DNA from: Spiribacter salilacus
GTDB lineage: Bacteria > Pseudomonadota > Gammaproteobacteria > Nitrococcales > Nitrococcaceae
DNA: 64,000 bases
Assembly: GCF_009649225.1 (NCBI RefSeq)
Contig: NZ_WJPP01000003.1
Location: forward strand, 124,001-188,000
Reading direction: 5' to 3'
The position numbers and the translations under genes were made by a program. Below, piece after piece: positions 17,461-25,335 of the stretch; the first letter of the stretch is position 1, and every line of letters begins with the position of its first letter. The notes below the pieces were generated by a model, which saw only the letters and a program-made list of their open reading frames with translations, was not told the origin of the DNA and ran no database searches.

Positions 17461-18170
17461 TTTGCACGGTAGCCACGCAATCGCGCAGCAGCGTTTTGTA
17501 AATGCTGCTGCGCGGCGTGCTGAGCGGCTTCGGCATCTTGCGCAGCAATCGCCGCATGAATGGCTTCATGCTCTTGCTGAACCTGATAAACAAGCCCATC
17601 TTGGCGGGCGGTGTTCATTCGCGCGGTGCGAATCAAGCCTCGCACTCGAGCCTCTAAAAAATCACCAAAACCGATAAAGTATTCATTTTGCGTAGCCGCC
17701 AGAATAGCGCGATGAAACTGCAAATCTTCAGCGATACCATCACTTTGATTGGCAATTGCCGCCGATAATGCATCAAGGCATTGGGTAATTTCAGCAAGCT
17801 GCGCGGTGGTTCGACGGCGTGCGGCATGTCCTGCTGCCTGCGACTCAACAGAAACAAGAAATTCAATCAGGCTGGGCAGACTATTGGCATCTTCAATATC
17901 GGCATCCAGCCGAAAAACGCTGCTCCCTTCCGGATTAACAAACTGTCCACGCCCTTGTTGAGAAATGACTAATCCATCGGATTTGAGCAGCGAAACCGCC
18001 TCACGAATCACAGAGCGACTCACGCCATAGGTATCACCAAGCGCCTGCTGCGTGGGTAGCTGCTCGCCTGGACGGAATTGCCCTTGCTCGATAGCCGCCC
18101 TGAGCAACCGGGCCACCTCGGTCGGTAGGGCCTCAGGCCGTTTGATTGGACGGGCTTCGCTGACTGCCAT
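17448..18170 (-). CDS. GntR-family regulator, FadR/FCD subfamily
   Basis: A 240-residue transcription regulator. The N-terminal winged helix (about 12-80) contains GEQLPTQQALGDTYGVSRSV and LKSDGLVISQQGRGQFV. The C-terminal all-helical FCD ligand domain (about 95-235) has the D-x3-H pattern in DLQFHRAI and the later HEAIHAAI metal-ligand His, which in this family bind small carboxylates through a metal. Start at ATG 18170 with GGGAG upstream; a longer frame to 18350 has no support. It is 19 bases downstream of the SDR gene in the same direction and probably controls this catabolic block. Confidence 0.88.
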   Translation of the reverse strand: MAVSEARPIKRPEALPTEVARLLRAAIEQGQFRPGEQLPTQQALGDTYGVSRSVIREAVSLLKSDGLVISQQGRGQFVNPEGSSVFRLDADIEDANSLPSLIEFLVSVESQAAGHAARRRTTAQLAEITQCLDALSAAIANQSDGIAEDLQFHRAILAATQNEYFIGFGDFLEARVRGLIRTARMNTARQDGLVYQVQQEHEAIHAAIAAQDAEAAQHAAQQHLQNAAARLRGYRANQTP

Positions 18171-18189
18171 AACTTGACTCTCCCTGACG

Positions 18190-18939
18190 TTAGCTATGCA
18201 GGTAATGACCACCATTAACGTGAATCGTCTCGCCGGTAATGTAACCCGCCGCGGGGCTAGCGAGAAATACCACCACATCAGCCACCTCGGCGGCAGTCCC
18301 CAAACGCTGCAATGGCATTGCCGCCACCATCGCGTTGCGCTTATCAGCATCCAGCGCCTGAATCATGCGGGTATCAATTAAACCGGGCGACACCGCATTC
18401 ACCCGCGTTTTCGGCGCCAACTCCTGAGCCAAGCTGCGCGTTAGCGTGAGTACGCCGCCTTTAGCAGCCGCATAGGGGGTGTGGCTCACACTGCCCCGAT
18501 GCCCCGCCACCGAGGCAATATTCACCACCGCACTGCCTTCACTCAAGTAGGGCCGCAGCGCCTGCACCGTATAAAACGTGCCATCCAAATTCACGGCCAT
18601 ACTGCGCCGCCATTCCTCGGGCCCAACCTCTTCAATCGCCAAGTCCTCATACAAACCGGCGGAGCAGACCACACAATCGATGCCTGTCCTTAAAGTGCCT
18701 GTCCTTAATGTGGCACAGGTTTTTGCCAAGGCTTCGGCATCAGCCATTGAGGCGACGTCGTGGCGCTGCGTGGCGAGTACGGAATGAGCTGGGAGGTCGG
18801 CGGCTAGCGTATCGAGCCGCGATAAATCAAGGTCGCTGAGTACAAGGCGATAGCCTGCGTTGGCTAGTCGCTCGGCAATAGCAATACCAATTTCTCCAGC
18901 AGCACCGGTGATCACGGCAGTTAAAGCGGCGTTTGGCAT
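18190..18939 (-). CDS. short-chain dehydrogenase/reductase (classical SDR)
   Basis: A 249-residue NAD(P)-dependent oxidoreductase. It has the nucleotide-binding TGAAGEIG motif near residue 11, CSAGLYED (NNAG-like), catalytic Ser in NIASVAG, YAAAK active-site pair, and SPGLIDT. An acidic residue after the second beta-strand (LSDLDL) suggests NAD(H) preference. The substrate is unknown, and 2,3-butanediol/acetoin, 3-hydroxyacids or sugars are all possible. The gene reads with the GntR regulator and diverges from the E1 gene. Residues RTGTLRTGI are encoded by a tandem 15-bp repeat (18680-18707) that looks inserted between strand and loop. Confidence 0.85.
   Translation of the reverse strand: MPNAALTAVITGAAGEIGIAIAERLANAGYRLVLSDLDLSRLDTLAADLPAHSVLATQRHDVASMADAEALAKTCATLRTGTLRTGIDCVVCSAGLYEDLAIEEVGPEEWRRSMAVNLDGTFYTVQALRPYLSEGSAVVNIASVAGHRGSVSHTPYAAAKGGVLTLTRSLAQELAPKTRVNAVSPGLIDTRMIQALDADKRNAMVAAMPLQRLGTAAEVADVVVFLASPAAGYITGETIHVNGGHYLHS
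18680..18707 (-). repeat. two tandem copies of 15-bp GGACAGGCAC repeat inside the SDR gene
   Basis: On the coding strand the unit AGGACAGGCA(C/T) followed by TTTA or C occurs twice with a 15-base period (decamers at 18704-18695 and 18689-18680). It is translated in the frame RTG, different from the GQA frame used by the same DNA motif in the E2 gene. Confidence 0.75.
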
Positions 18940-19051
18940 GGCTGTCCCCTATTCACCCTATTCATTAAATCGTTTGAACTTGTATGATAACCTGACACGT
19001 AGCAAGATAATAGAAAACAAGCGGCACTAACCGCAGCAGGAGGAGGCCTTC

Positions 19052-21247
19052 ATGCCAAGTAAGGAGAGACTTGAGGCGCTTGCGCCATGGTGTGTGCTTG
19101 AAAGCACAACCACTGATTGGACAGGCACAAACGCCAAGCATCTTGGCACGCTACTCACCAGCATGCAGATCATTCGTGCTTTTGAAGAGGCCGTGCTCGA
19201 ACTGGTTGGTAAAGGGCTTGTGCATGGACCCGCGCATTCAAGCATCGGGCAGGAAGGCGGCGCAGTGGGCTCCATTTTGGCTTTGCGGGCAAGCGACCAA
19301 ATTAACGGCTCCCATCGTGGCCATCATCACTTTTTAGGCAAAGCGCTACACTATTTAATGCCTGACGGCATGGATCCAGCCAACCCCATTAACCCAGACA
19401 TCCAAACCTTACTCACCCGAACGCTTGCGGAAATCATGGGCCTAGCGCAAGGATTTTGTCGCGGGCGCGGTGGCTCAATGCATCTGCGCTGGGATGAAGC
19501 TGGCGTATTAGGCACCAACGCAATTGTTGGTGGCGGCGTGCCCATGGCAGCCGGGGCGGCTTGGGCACATCGCCACGCAGGCACAGGAGACGTGGCGGTA
19601 ACCTATTTTGGCGACGGCGCCGCCAATATTGGCTCGGTCCTCGAGACAATGAACCTGGCTGCTGCCTGGAAGCTGCCATTGTGCTTTTTTATTGAAAACA
19701 ACCAATACGCCGTTTCAACCGAAATTAGCGAAGTGACTGCCGAGCCGCGACTCTCCTCCCGCGGCCAGGCCTTTGGCATTCCCGCTTGGAAAGTGGATGG
19801 CATGGACCCACTGGCCGTGAATTTGGCGATGGAAGAGGCCGTCGCAACCATGCGTCGCGGCGATGGCCCGACCATTGTTGAGGCAGATGTCTATCGCTTT
19901 TTCCATCAAAACGGCCCACTACCCGGCAGTGCCTTTGGCTACCGTACCCGTGAGGAAGAAGACGCATGGCGCGCGCGTGACCCCATTAACCGCGTCGCCC
20001 AACAAATGATCGACCAAGGCATGATCGATCAAACAGGCATAGAAACACTCAACACCGCCGCGCGTGATGCGATGCAAGAAGCCACTGAAGCGTTGGTTGA
20101 TAGCAGTGGTGAAAAACCCGCTATTCGTGAGCATCTATGGCCGTCCGCTGACTTTCGTGATGCCCATATTCGTGGAGATCTTACCGAGTTTGAGGGCGTG
20201 CGGTATGTGGAACAAGAGGACTACACCGGCAACTTAGAGAGTCGGCGCTTTGTCGATACAGTAGCCGAGGTTATGCATCGGCGTATGAGCCAAGATGACC
20301 GCATCGTGGTGATGGGCGAAGATGTGCATCGCCTCAAAGGCGGCACCAATGGGGCCACTCGTGGGCTATCTGAAGACTTCCCTGACCGCTGCCTAGGCAC
20401 ACCCATCAGCGAAAATGCATTTGCCGGACTTGGCGGTGGCATTGCAATGGATGGGCGCTATCGCCCCGTGGTCGAGTTTATGTACCCCGATTTTATGTGG
20501 GTAGCCGCTGATCAGGTGTTCAACCAAATCGCAAAGGCCCGACACATGTTTGGCGGCGATAGCGCAATGCCATTCGTGCTCCGTACCAAAGTAGCCATGG
20601 GCACCGGCTACGGCTCTCAACACTCCATGGACCCAGCCGGACTGTTCGCCACGTCCCCTGGCTGGCGCATTGTTGCCCCGAGTACACCTTATGACTACGT
20701 CGGGCTAATGAATAGCGCCCTGCAGTGCGAAGATCCCGTTTTGGTGATTGAGCATACCGACCTCTATAACGCGCGTTTCCCCTCACCCACCAACGATTTG
20801 GACTACTTCATCCCGCTGGGTAAAGCCAAAGTGGTTCGTAAGGGCAGTGCAGTGACGGTGATCAGCTATTTATCGATGGTTGAACGTTGCTGCACGGCGG
20901 CAGAGGCGCTTGGCGTTGATGCCGAGGTGATCGATATGCGCAGCCTCGATCGCGCTGGCATTGATTGGGACACCCTTGGCGAGAGCATTCAGCGCACCAA
21001 TAACGTACTGATTGTGGAACAGGGGCCGCTGGGTACCTCCTGGGGCGGATTTTTAAGCGACGAAATTCAGCGCCGGTTCTTTGATTGGTTAGATCAGCCA
21101 ATTCAGCGCGTGCTGGGTGGTGAGGCATCGCCTAGTATCTCGAAGGTCCTTGAGCGCGCTGCCTGTGCCGATGTGGAAGAAGTGGAAGAAGGCCTGCGCA
21201 ACGTCATGGCAGCGCAGGGCCGCCCCCTTCCCGCCAACGCGAACTAA
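19052..21247 (+). CDS. 2-oxoacid (or acetoin) dehydrogenase E1, fused alpha-beta subunits
   Basis: A 731-residue fusion. Residues ~35-330 are an E1-alpha module: GPAHSSIGQEGGAVG, GRGGSMHL, and the thiamine-diphosphate motif GDGAANIGSVLETMNL...ENNQYAVST. Residues ~390-725 are an E1-beta transketolase module: VVMGEDVHRLKGGTNGATRGL, TPISENAFAGLGGGIAMDGRYRP, and a C-terminal domain with VEQGPLGTSWGG. E1 decarboxylates a 2-oxoacid (or cleaves acetoin) and passes the acyl group to lipoyl-E2. In most bacteria alpha and beta are separate genes. The substrate may be pyruvate, a branched 2-oxoacid or acetoin. The SDR and lyase neighbours are compatible with several. Strong GCAGGAGGAGG ribosome site. 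Downstream E2 starts 14 bases after its stop. Confidence 0.88.
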   Translation: MPSKERLEALAPWCVLESTTTDWTGTNAKHLGTLLTSMQIIRAFEEAVLELVGKGLVHGPAHSSIGQEGGAVGSILALRASDQINGSHRGHHHFLGKALHYLMPDGMDPANPINPDIQTLLTRTLAEIMGLAQGFCRGRGGSMHLRWDEAGVLGTNAIVGGGVPMAAGAAWAHRHAGTGDVAVTYFGDGAANIGSVLETMNLAAAWKLPLCFFIENNQYAVSTEISEVTAEPRLSSRGQAFGIPAWKVDGMDPLAVNLAMEEAVATMRRGDGPTIVEADVYRFFHQNGPLPGSAFGYRTREEEDAWRARDPINRVAQQMIDQGMIDQTGIETLNTAARDAMQEATEALVDSSGEKPAIREHLWPSADFRDAHIRGDLTEFEGVRYVEQEDYTGNLESRRFVDTVAEVMHRRMSQDDRIVVMGEDVHRLKGGTNGATRGLSEDFPDRCLGTPISENAFAGLGGGIAMDGRYRPVVEFMYPDFMWVAADQVFNQIAKARHMFGGDSAMPFVLRTKVAMGTGYGSQHSMDPAGLFATSPGWRIVAPSTPYDYVGLMNSALQCEDPVLVIEHTDLYNARFPSPTNDLDYFIPLGKAKVVRKGSAVTVISYLSMVERCCTAAEALGVDAEVIDMRSLDRAGIDWDTLGESIQRTNNVLIVEQGPLGTSWGGFLSDEIQRRFFDWLDQPIQRVLGGEASPSISKVLERAACADVEEVEEGLRNVMAAQGRPLPANAN

Positions 21248-21260
21248 GGAGAACAACGCC

Positions 21261-22514
21261 GTGCCAATATCGATTGAAATGACGGCAGCCACCGCTGGCA
21301 TGGAAAGCGCCACGCTGGTTCGCTGGCTAAAAGCCGAGGGAGATTCCATCACCGAGGGCGACGTCATTGCCGAGGTTGAAACTGACAAGGCCATTATGGA
21401 GTTGACTGCCCCGGCGGGTGGCGTGCTCGGTCGCATCGATGTGCCCGACGGCACCGATGAAGTGACCGTCGGTCGTGTTATCGGTTGGCTACTCGCACCC
21501 GGCGAAGATGCCAGTGCCCTACCATCAACCACAGCCAATCCGCCTGCCGCCGCAGCCCCAGCCGAACCTGAGCCCAAGCCTGAGCCCACGCCAGCAGAAG
21601 CAGCAGCGGCTATGCCTGCAGCGCCCGCACCATCACCGGCTGCGTCAGCACCACAGCCTGCTTCAACATCACGGCCCTTTGCTAGTCCATTAGCCCGTCG
21701 CATTGCCAAAGAGCGCGGAATTGACCTGACCACCCTTACCGGCAGTGGCCCACGCGGCCGCGTTGTCCGTATCGATGTAGAGGATTTAGAAGGACAGGCA
21801 CATTTAGGACAGGCACTTCCAGGACAGGCACTTTTAGAACACTCTGGCATGCGCAAGACCATCGCGCGTCGTTTAACGGAATCAAAGCAGACGATTCCGC
21901 ATTTTTATCTCACACTGGATTGCGCCATGGAGGCGTTGCTCGAGGTTCGGAGCACACTGAATGCCCGCGGTGAAAAAGCAAAACAACCCTATCGACTGTC
22001 GGTCAATGATTTTTTAATTAAAGCAGTTGCAATCGCCTTGCAGGAGCAGCCCGCGGTAAACGTGTCCTGGCAGGAAACGGGGCTGCTGCAGTACACCCAC
22101 TCAGATATCAGCGTTGCGGTAGCAACCGAGGGCGGGCTCATCACGCCCGTTATCCGCAAGGCCGAAGAAAAAACGCTGGTCAACATGGCAGCCGAAGTTG
22201 CTGATCTGGCCAGCCGCGCGCGGGCGGGTCAATTGCCACCCAGTGCGTATCAAGGCGGTGGTTTCACCATCAGCAACCTGGGGATGTATGGCATTAAAGA
22301 ATTTTCCGCCATTATCAATCCACCGCAAGCCGCCATTTTGGCCGTGGGTGCGGTTGAGCAGCGCCCCGTTGTAAAAGAAGGCGAACTGGCCGTAGGTCAG
22401 CAGCTCACGCTAACGCTCTCAGCTGATCATCGCGCCATTGACGGCGCCGTTGCCGCTGAATTCTTAGCCTGCTTGCGCGACTTGCTTGAAAACCCACTCT
22501 CGGTGCTCGTTTAA
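21261..22514 (+). CDS. dihydrolipoamide acyltransferase E2 of the same complex
   Basis: A 417-residue E2. One N-terminal lipoyl domain has lipoylated K43 in ETDKAIMEL. An Ala/Pro-rich linker (~90-145) follows, then a peripheral-subunit-binding domain (FASPLARRIAKERGIDLTTL, ~150-172). The inner-core acyltransferase domain ends with catalytic LSADHRAIDG. Between the binding domain and the catalytic core lie three tandem pentapeptides, GQAHL GQALP GQALL (residues 178-192), encoded by a 15-bp DNA repeat found elsewhere in the window. The start is GTG 21261 with an AAGGAG ribosome site just after the E1 stop; earlier in-frame codons lie inside E1. It abuts E3 with no gap (TAA then ATG). Confidence 0.9.
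   Translation: MPISIEMTAATAGMESATLVRWLKAEGDSITEGDVIAEVETDKAIMELTAPAGGVLGRIDVPDGTDEVTVGRVIGWLLAPGEDASALPSTTANPPAAAAPAEPEPKPEPTPAEAAAAMPAAPAPSPAASAPQPASTSRPFASPLARRIAKERGIDLTTLTGSGPRGRVVRIDVEDLEGQAHLGQALPGQALLEHSGMRKTIARRLTESKQTIPHFYLTLDCAMEALLEVRSTLNARGEKAKQPYRLSVNDFLIKAVAIALQEQPAVNVSWQETGLLQYTHSDISVAVATEGGLITPVIRKAEEKTLVNMAAEVADLASRARAGQLPPSAYQGGGFTISNLGMYGIKEFSAIINPPQAAILAVGAVEQRPVVKEGELAVGQQLTLTLSADHRAIDGAVAAEFLACLRDLLENPLSVLV
21791..21835 (+). repeat. three tandem copies of 15-bp GGACAGGCAC repeat inside the E2 gene
   Basis: Units start at 21791, 21806 and 21821, each beginning AGGACAGGCAC and ending in four variable bases. They add fifteen residues to the flexible region after the subunit-binding domain, so an in-frame expansion here would be structurally tolerated. 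The unit uses the codons GGA and GCA. Confidence 0.85.
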
Positions 22515-23912
22515 ATGGCCGATTATCAAATCATCGTTATTGGTGCTGGCCCTGGCGGCTATGTGGCCGCCATTCGCGCCGCACAGTTGGGGGCGAGCTG
22601 CGCCGTCATCGAGGCCGCAGAGCCCGGCGGCGTTTGCTTGAATTGGGGCTGCATTCCCACCAAAACCCTACTGCATTCCGCGGATCTATTACGCCAGGCC
22701 AAGACGGCAGATGCCTTCGGCGTCATACTGGACACCCACCCAAAATTTGATTTGGAAAAAGCCGTTGCCCGCTCTCGGGCCGTGGCAGGGCAACTTAATC
22801 GGGGGGTGCGTGGGCTGTTGCGCAAACATGACATCCCACTGATTAGCGGTCATGCCTCACTGCTGGGCCAAGGCCGTATTAAGGTGAGCGAAACCGCGGG
22901 CGAACGCATCCTCAGTGCCGATGCCATTATTTTGGCAACCGGTGCCCGTCCCCGCGAGCTACCGGGTTTGAAACCTGATGGCGATCGCCTATGGACCGCG
23001 CGCGAAGCCATGACACCCACCGAACTACCCAAGCGTCTTGCGGTGATTGGCGGCGGCGCAATTGGCGTGGAATTTGCCAGCTTTTACGCCACCATCGGCA
23101 GCGATGTCACCGTCATAGAAATGGCGAACCAAATCCTGCCCACTGAAGATGCTGAAATTTCAAAACTGCTGACTGAACAGCTGAAAGCAGATGGCATTGC
23201 ATGCCACACCGGCACACGCGTAACAGCCTGCCAACCTAACGATGACCACGTTGAACTCATACTCACCGGGCCTAACGACGCGGCGACGACATTAAAAGTT
23301 GATCGCGCCATTCTGGCGGCTGGCATTACCGGCAATGTGGAATCACTAGGGCTTGAGAACACGGCCGTGACGGTCAAAGACGGACACATTGTGACGGATG
23401 AGTCCGCTGCCACTGCAGAGCCGGGCGTGTATGCGATTGGCGATGTGGCTGGTGCCCCCTGGCTTGCTCATAAAGCCAGCCATGAGGCCATTGCTTGCGT
23501 AGAACGTTTACTAGGGAATCCAGAAGCGCATCTTCCAAAGCCGGAACAAATTCCCTCCTGCACCTACTGCCATCCACAAGTAGCCAGCATTGGGTTAACT
23601 GAGCAGCGTGCGCTTGAGCGGGGCTACGAAATCCGAGTCGGCCGCTTCCCACTCATCGGCAATGGTAAGGCGCAAGCCTTGGGTGAAACCGAGGGTCTGG
23701 TGAAAACCATTTTTGATACGCACACCGGCGAGCTGCTGGGTGCCCACCTCATCGGGGCTCAGGTAACCGAACTCATCAGCACCTACGCAGTAGGACAGGC
23801 ACTTGAGACGACCGAGGCGGAATTGCTAGCAACGGTCTTTCCTCATCCCACGGTATCTGAGGCATTGCACGAGTCTGTGCTTGCCGCATGGGATCGCGGG
23901 CTGCACCTTTAA
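22515..23912 (+). CDS. lpdA: dihydrolipoamide dehydrogenase E3 (second copy)
   Basis: A 465-residue flavoprotein disulfide reductase that reoxidises dihydrolipoamide with NAD+. It has the FAD motif VIGAGPGGYVAAIRAAQLG at the N-terminus, redox disulfide in GGVCLNWGCIPTKTL, NAD-binding IGGGAIGVEFASFYATIG, FAD ribityl contact VYAIGDVAG, and C-terminal FPHPTVSEALHE with the catalytic His-Glu. It starts immediately after the E2 stop codon, forming an E1-E2-E3 operon. A second lpd copy (37038-38459) serves the sucAB complex. A single GGACAGGCAC decamer (23793-23802) occurs in the interface domain, encoding GQAL. Confidence 0.92.
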   Translation: MADYQIIVIGAGPGGYVAAIRAAQLGASCAVIEAAEPGGVCLNWGCIPTKTLLHSADLLRQAKTADAFGVILDTHPKFDLEKAVARSRAVAGQLNRGVRGLLRKHDIPLISGHASLLGQGRIKVSETAGERILSADAIILATGARPRELPGLKPDGDRLWTAREAMTPTELPKRLAVIGGGAIGVEFASFYATIGSDVTVIEMANQILPTEDAEISKLLTEQLKADGIACHTGTRVTACQPNDDHVELILTGPNDAATTLKVDRAILAAGITGNVESLGLENTAVTVKDGHIVTDESAATAEPGVYAIGDVAGAPWLAHKASHEAIACVERLLGNPEAHLPKPEQIPSCTYCHPQVASIGLTEQRALERGYEIRVGRFPLIGNGKAQALGETEGLVKTIFDTHTGELLGAHLIGAQVTELISTYAVGQALETTEAELLATVFPHPTVSEALHESVLAAWDRGLHL

Positions 23913-23923
23913 TACAGCCCGCA
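23897..23923. terminator. hairpin at the end of the E1-E2-E3 operon (possible terminator)
   Basis: GCGGGCTG (23897-23904) and CAGCCCGC (23916-23923) form a perfect 8-bp GC-rich stem with an 11-base loop spanning the E3 stop codon, in the gap before the convergent aceA gene. No T-run follows on either strand, so it may be an mRNA-end stabiliser or a weak bidirectional terminator. Confidence 0.35.
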
Positions 23924-23941
23924 TCCACTGCCCACCCACGA

Positions 23942-25231
23942 TTAGCCGTGAGTAAACTGCTCCTCTTCAGTCGACCCAGTCATGGCGGTAACCGAAGAAC
24001 CACCGCCCTGAATTAGCTGGGTAACCTGATCAAAGTAACCCGCACCCACTTCGCGCTGATGACGGGTGGCTGTGTAGCCATCTTTTTCCGAGGCAAACTC
24101 GGCTTCCTGCAGCTCTGAATAGGCTGCCATCTGCCGGCTCTTATAGCCACGGGCTAGCTCAAACATGGAGTAATTCAGGCTGTGGAAGCCTGCCAGTGTA
24201 ATGAACTGGAACTTATAACCCATCGCCCCAAGCTCATTTTGGAACTTGGCAATGGTGGCCTCATCCAGCTTGCCGCGCCAGTTAAACGACGGCGAGCAGT
24301 TATAAGCCAGCATCTGATTGGGATGCTCTTTATGAATAGCCTCAGCAAACCGACGGGCAAATGCCAAATCCGGCGTACCGGTTTCGCACCACAGCAAATC
24401 CGCATACGGCGCATAGGCCAATCCGCGGCTAATGGCCTGGGCCTCACCCGCATCCGTACGGAAAAAGCCTTCCACCGTGCGCTCGCCCGTAATATAAGGC
24501 GCATCGTATTCATCAATGTCTGAGGTGATCAAATCGGCCGCCAGCGCATCTGTACGCGCCACCACCAACGTGGATGTATCCATTGTATCGGCCGCTAACC
24601 GAGCGGCGACCAGCTTTTGCACGGCTTCTTGCGTTGGCACCAAAACCTTACCGCCCATGTGCCCACATTTTTTGACCGACGCCAGCTGATCCTCAAAGTG
24701 CACACCGGCAGCCCCTGCGCGAATCATGCCTTTCATCAATTCAAATGCATTCAGTACGCCACCAAAGCCGGCCTCGGCATCAGCAACAATTGGCTGCATC
24801 CAGTCAACATCGTCATTGCCCTCGGCATGATGAATCTCATCGGCACGTAGCAGTGCGTTATTAATGCGCTCCACCACGGCGGGCACAGAATCGGCCGGGT
24901 AGAGAGACTGATCGGGATACATCGTGCCGGCTAAGTTGGCATCTGCTGCCACCTGCCAGCCTGACAAATAAATGGCATGCAGCCCCGCTTTAACTTGCTG
25001 CATGGCCTGATTGCCCGTTAACGCGCCCAGCGCATTCACGTAATCTAGCTTGCCCTCTGTGAGATAACCCCAAAGCTTCTCAGCACCTAACGCGGCTAGG
25101 GAATGTTCGATCGGAACCGTTCCCCGCAAGCGAACCACTTCCTCAGCCGGATAAGGACGGGTAACGTCTTTCCAGCGGGGATTGGTTTCCCAGTCTTTTT
25201 GAATTTCTGCAGCAGTCCGTAGCTTAGCCAT
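23942..25231 (-). CDS. aceA: isocitrate lyase
   Basis: A 429-residue enzyme cleaving isocitrate to glyoxylate and succinate, the first step of the glyoxylate bypass in the cytoplasm. It has the catalytic [14 protein letters not shown] loop (about 190-205), the metal site [22 protein letters not shown], and a C-terminal [12 protein letters not shown]...EEEQFTH end typical of the E. coli-type enzyme. The start at ATG 25231 has AGAGGAGCGAG upstream; an extended frame to 25327 runs through the promoter. It diverges from the LysR regulator, which probably controls it. No malate synthase lies in the window. Confidence 0.97.
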   Translation of the reverse strand: MAKLRTAAEIQKDWETNPRWKDVTRPYPAEEVVRLRGTVPIEHSLAALGAEKLWGYLTEGKLDYVNALGALTGNQAMQQVKAGLHAIYLSGWQVAADANLAGTMYPDQSLYPADSVPAVVERINNALLRADEIHHAEGNDDVDWMQPIVADAEAGFGGVLNAFELMKGMIRAGAAGVHFEDQLASVKKCGHMGGKVLVPTQEAVQKLVAARLAADTMDTSTLVVARTDALAADLITSDIDEYDAPYITGERTVEGFFRTDAGEAQAISRGLAYAPYADLLWCETGTPDLAFARRFAEAIHKEHPNQMLAYNCSPSFNWRGKLDEATIAKFQNELGAMGYKFQFITLAGFHSLNYSMFELARGYKSRQMAAYSELQEAEFASEKDGYTATRHQREVGAGYFDQVTQLIQGGGSSVTAMTGSTEEEQFTHG

Positions 25232-25280
25232 CAATCTCGCTCCTCTTGTTATTCCAAGGGTCACGATATGTGGCGTTGCA

Positions 25281-25310
25281 ACATTACACAAGACAATGTA
25301 AACAATACAT
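25281..25310. promoter_or_regulatory. two overlapping dyads between aceA and lysR: candidate LysR boxes
   Basis: ACATT (25281-25285) and AATGT (25295-25299) form a dyad with a nine-base spacer that fits the LysR T-N11-A rule (ATT-N9-AAT). ATGTA (25296-25300) and TACAT (25306-25310) form a second dyad with a five-base spacer. Both lie in an A/T-rich 104-base divergent intergenic region, the normal place for an activator to bind and autoregulate. Confidence 0.5.
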
Positions 25311-25335
25311 ATCATAAATTTAGGCAATACTAATT

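Noticed and set aside
18948-18965. Tandem CCTATTCA repeat in the SDR-E1 gap
   Set aside because: Two 8-9-base copies only; no link to a promoter element or to other copies in the window.
21089-21862. Long open frame antisense to the E1/E2 genes
   Set aside because: Low-complexity Ala/Gly/Ser translation caused by the Ala/Pro linker of E2 on the other strand; no ribosome site or family resemblance.
18190-23912. Firm assignment of the SDR plus E1-E2-E3 genes as an acetoin/2,3-butanediol operon
   Set aside because: No acoR, acoX or acoK homologues are present, and the SDR reads in the opposite direction with the GntR gene; the substrate stays open.
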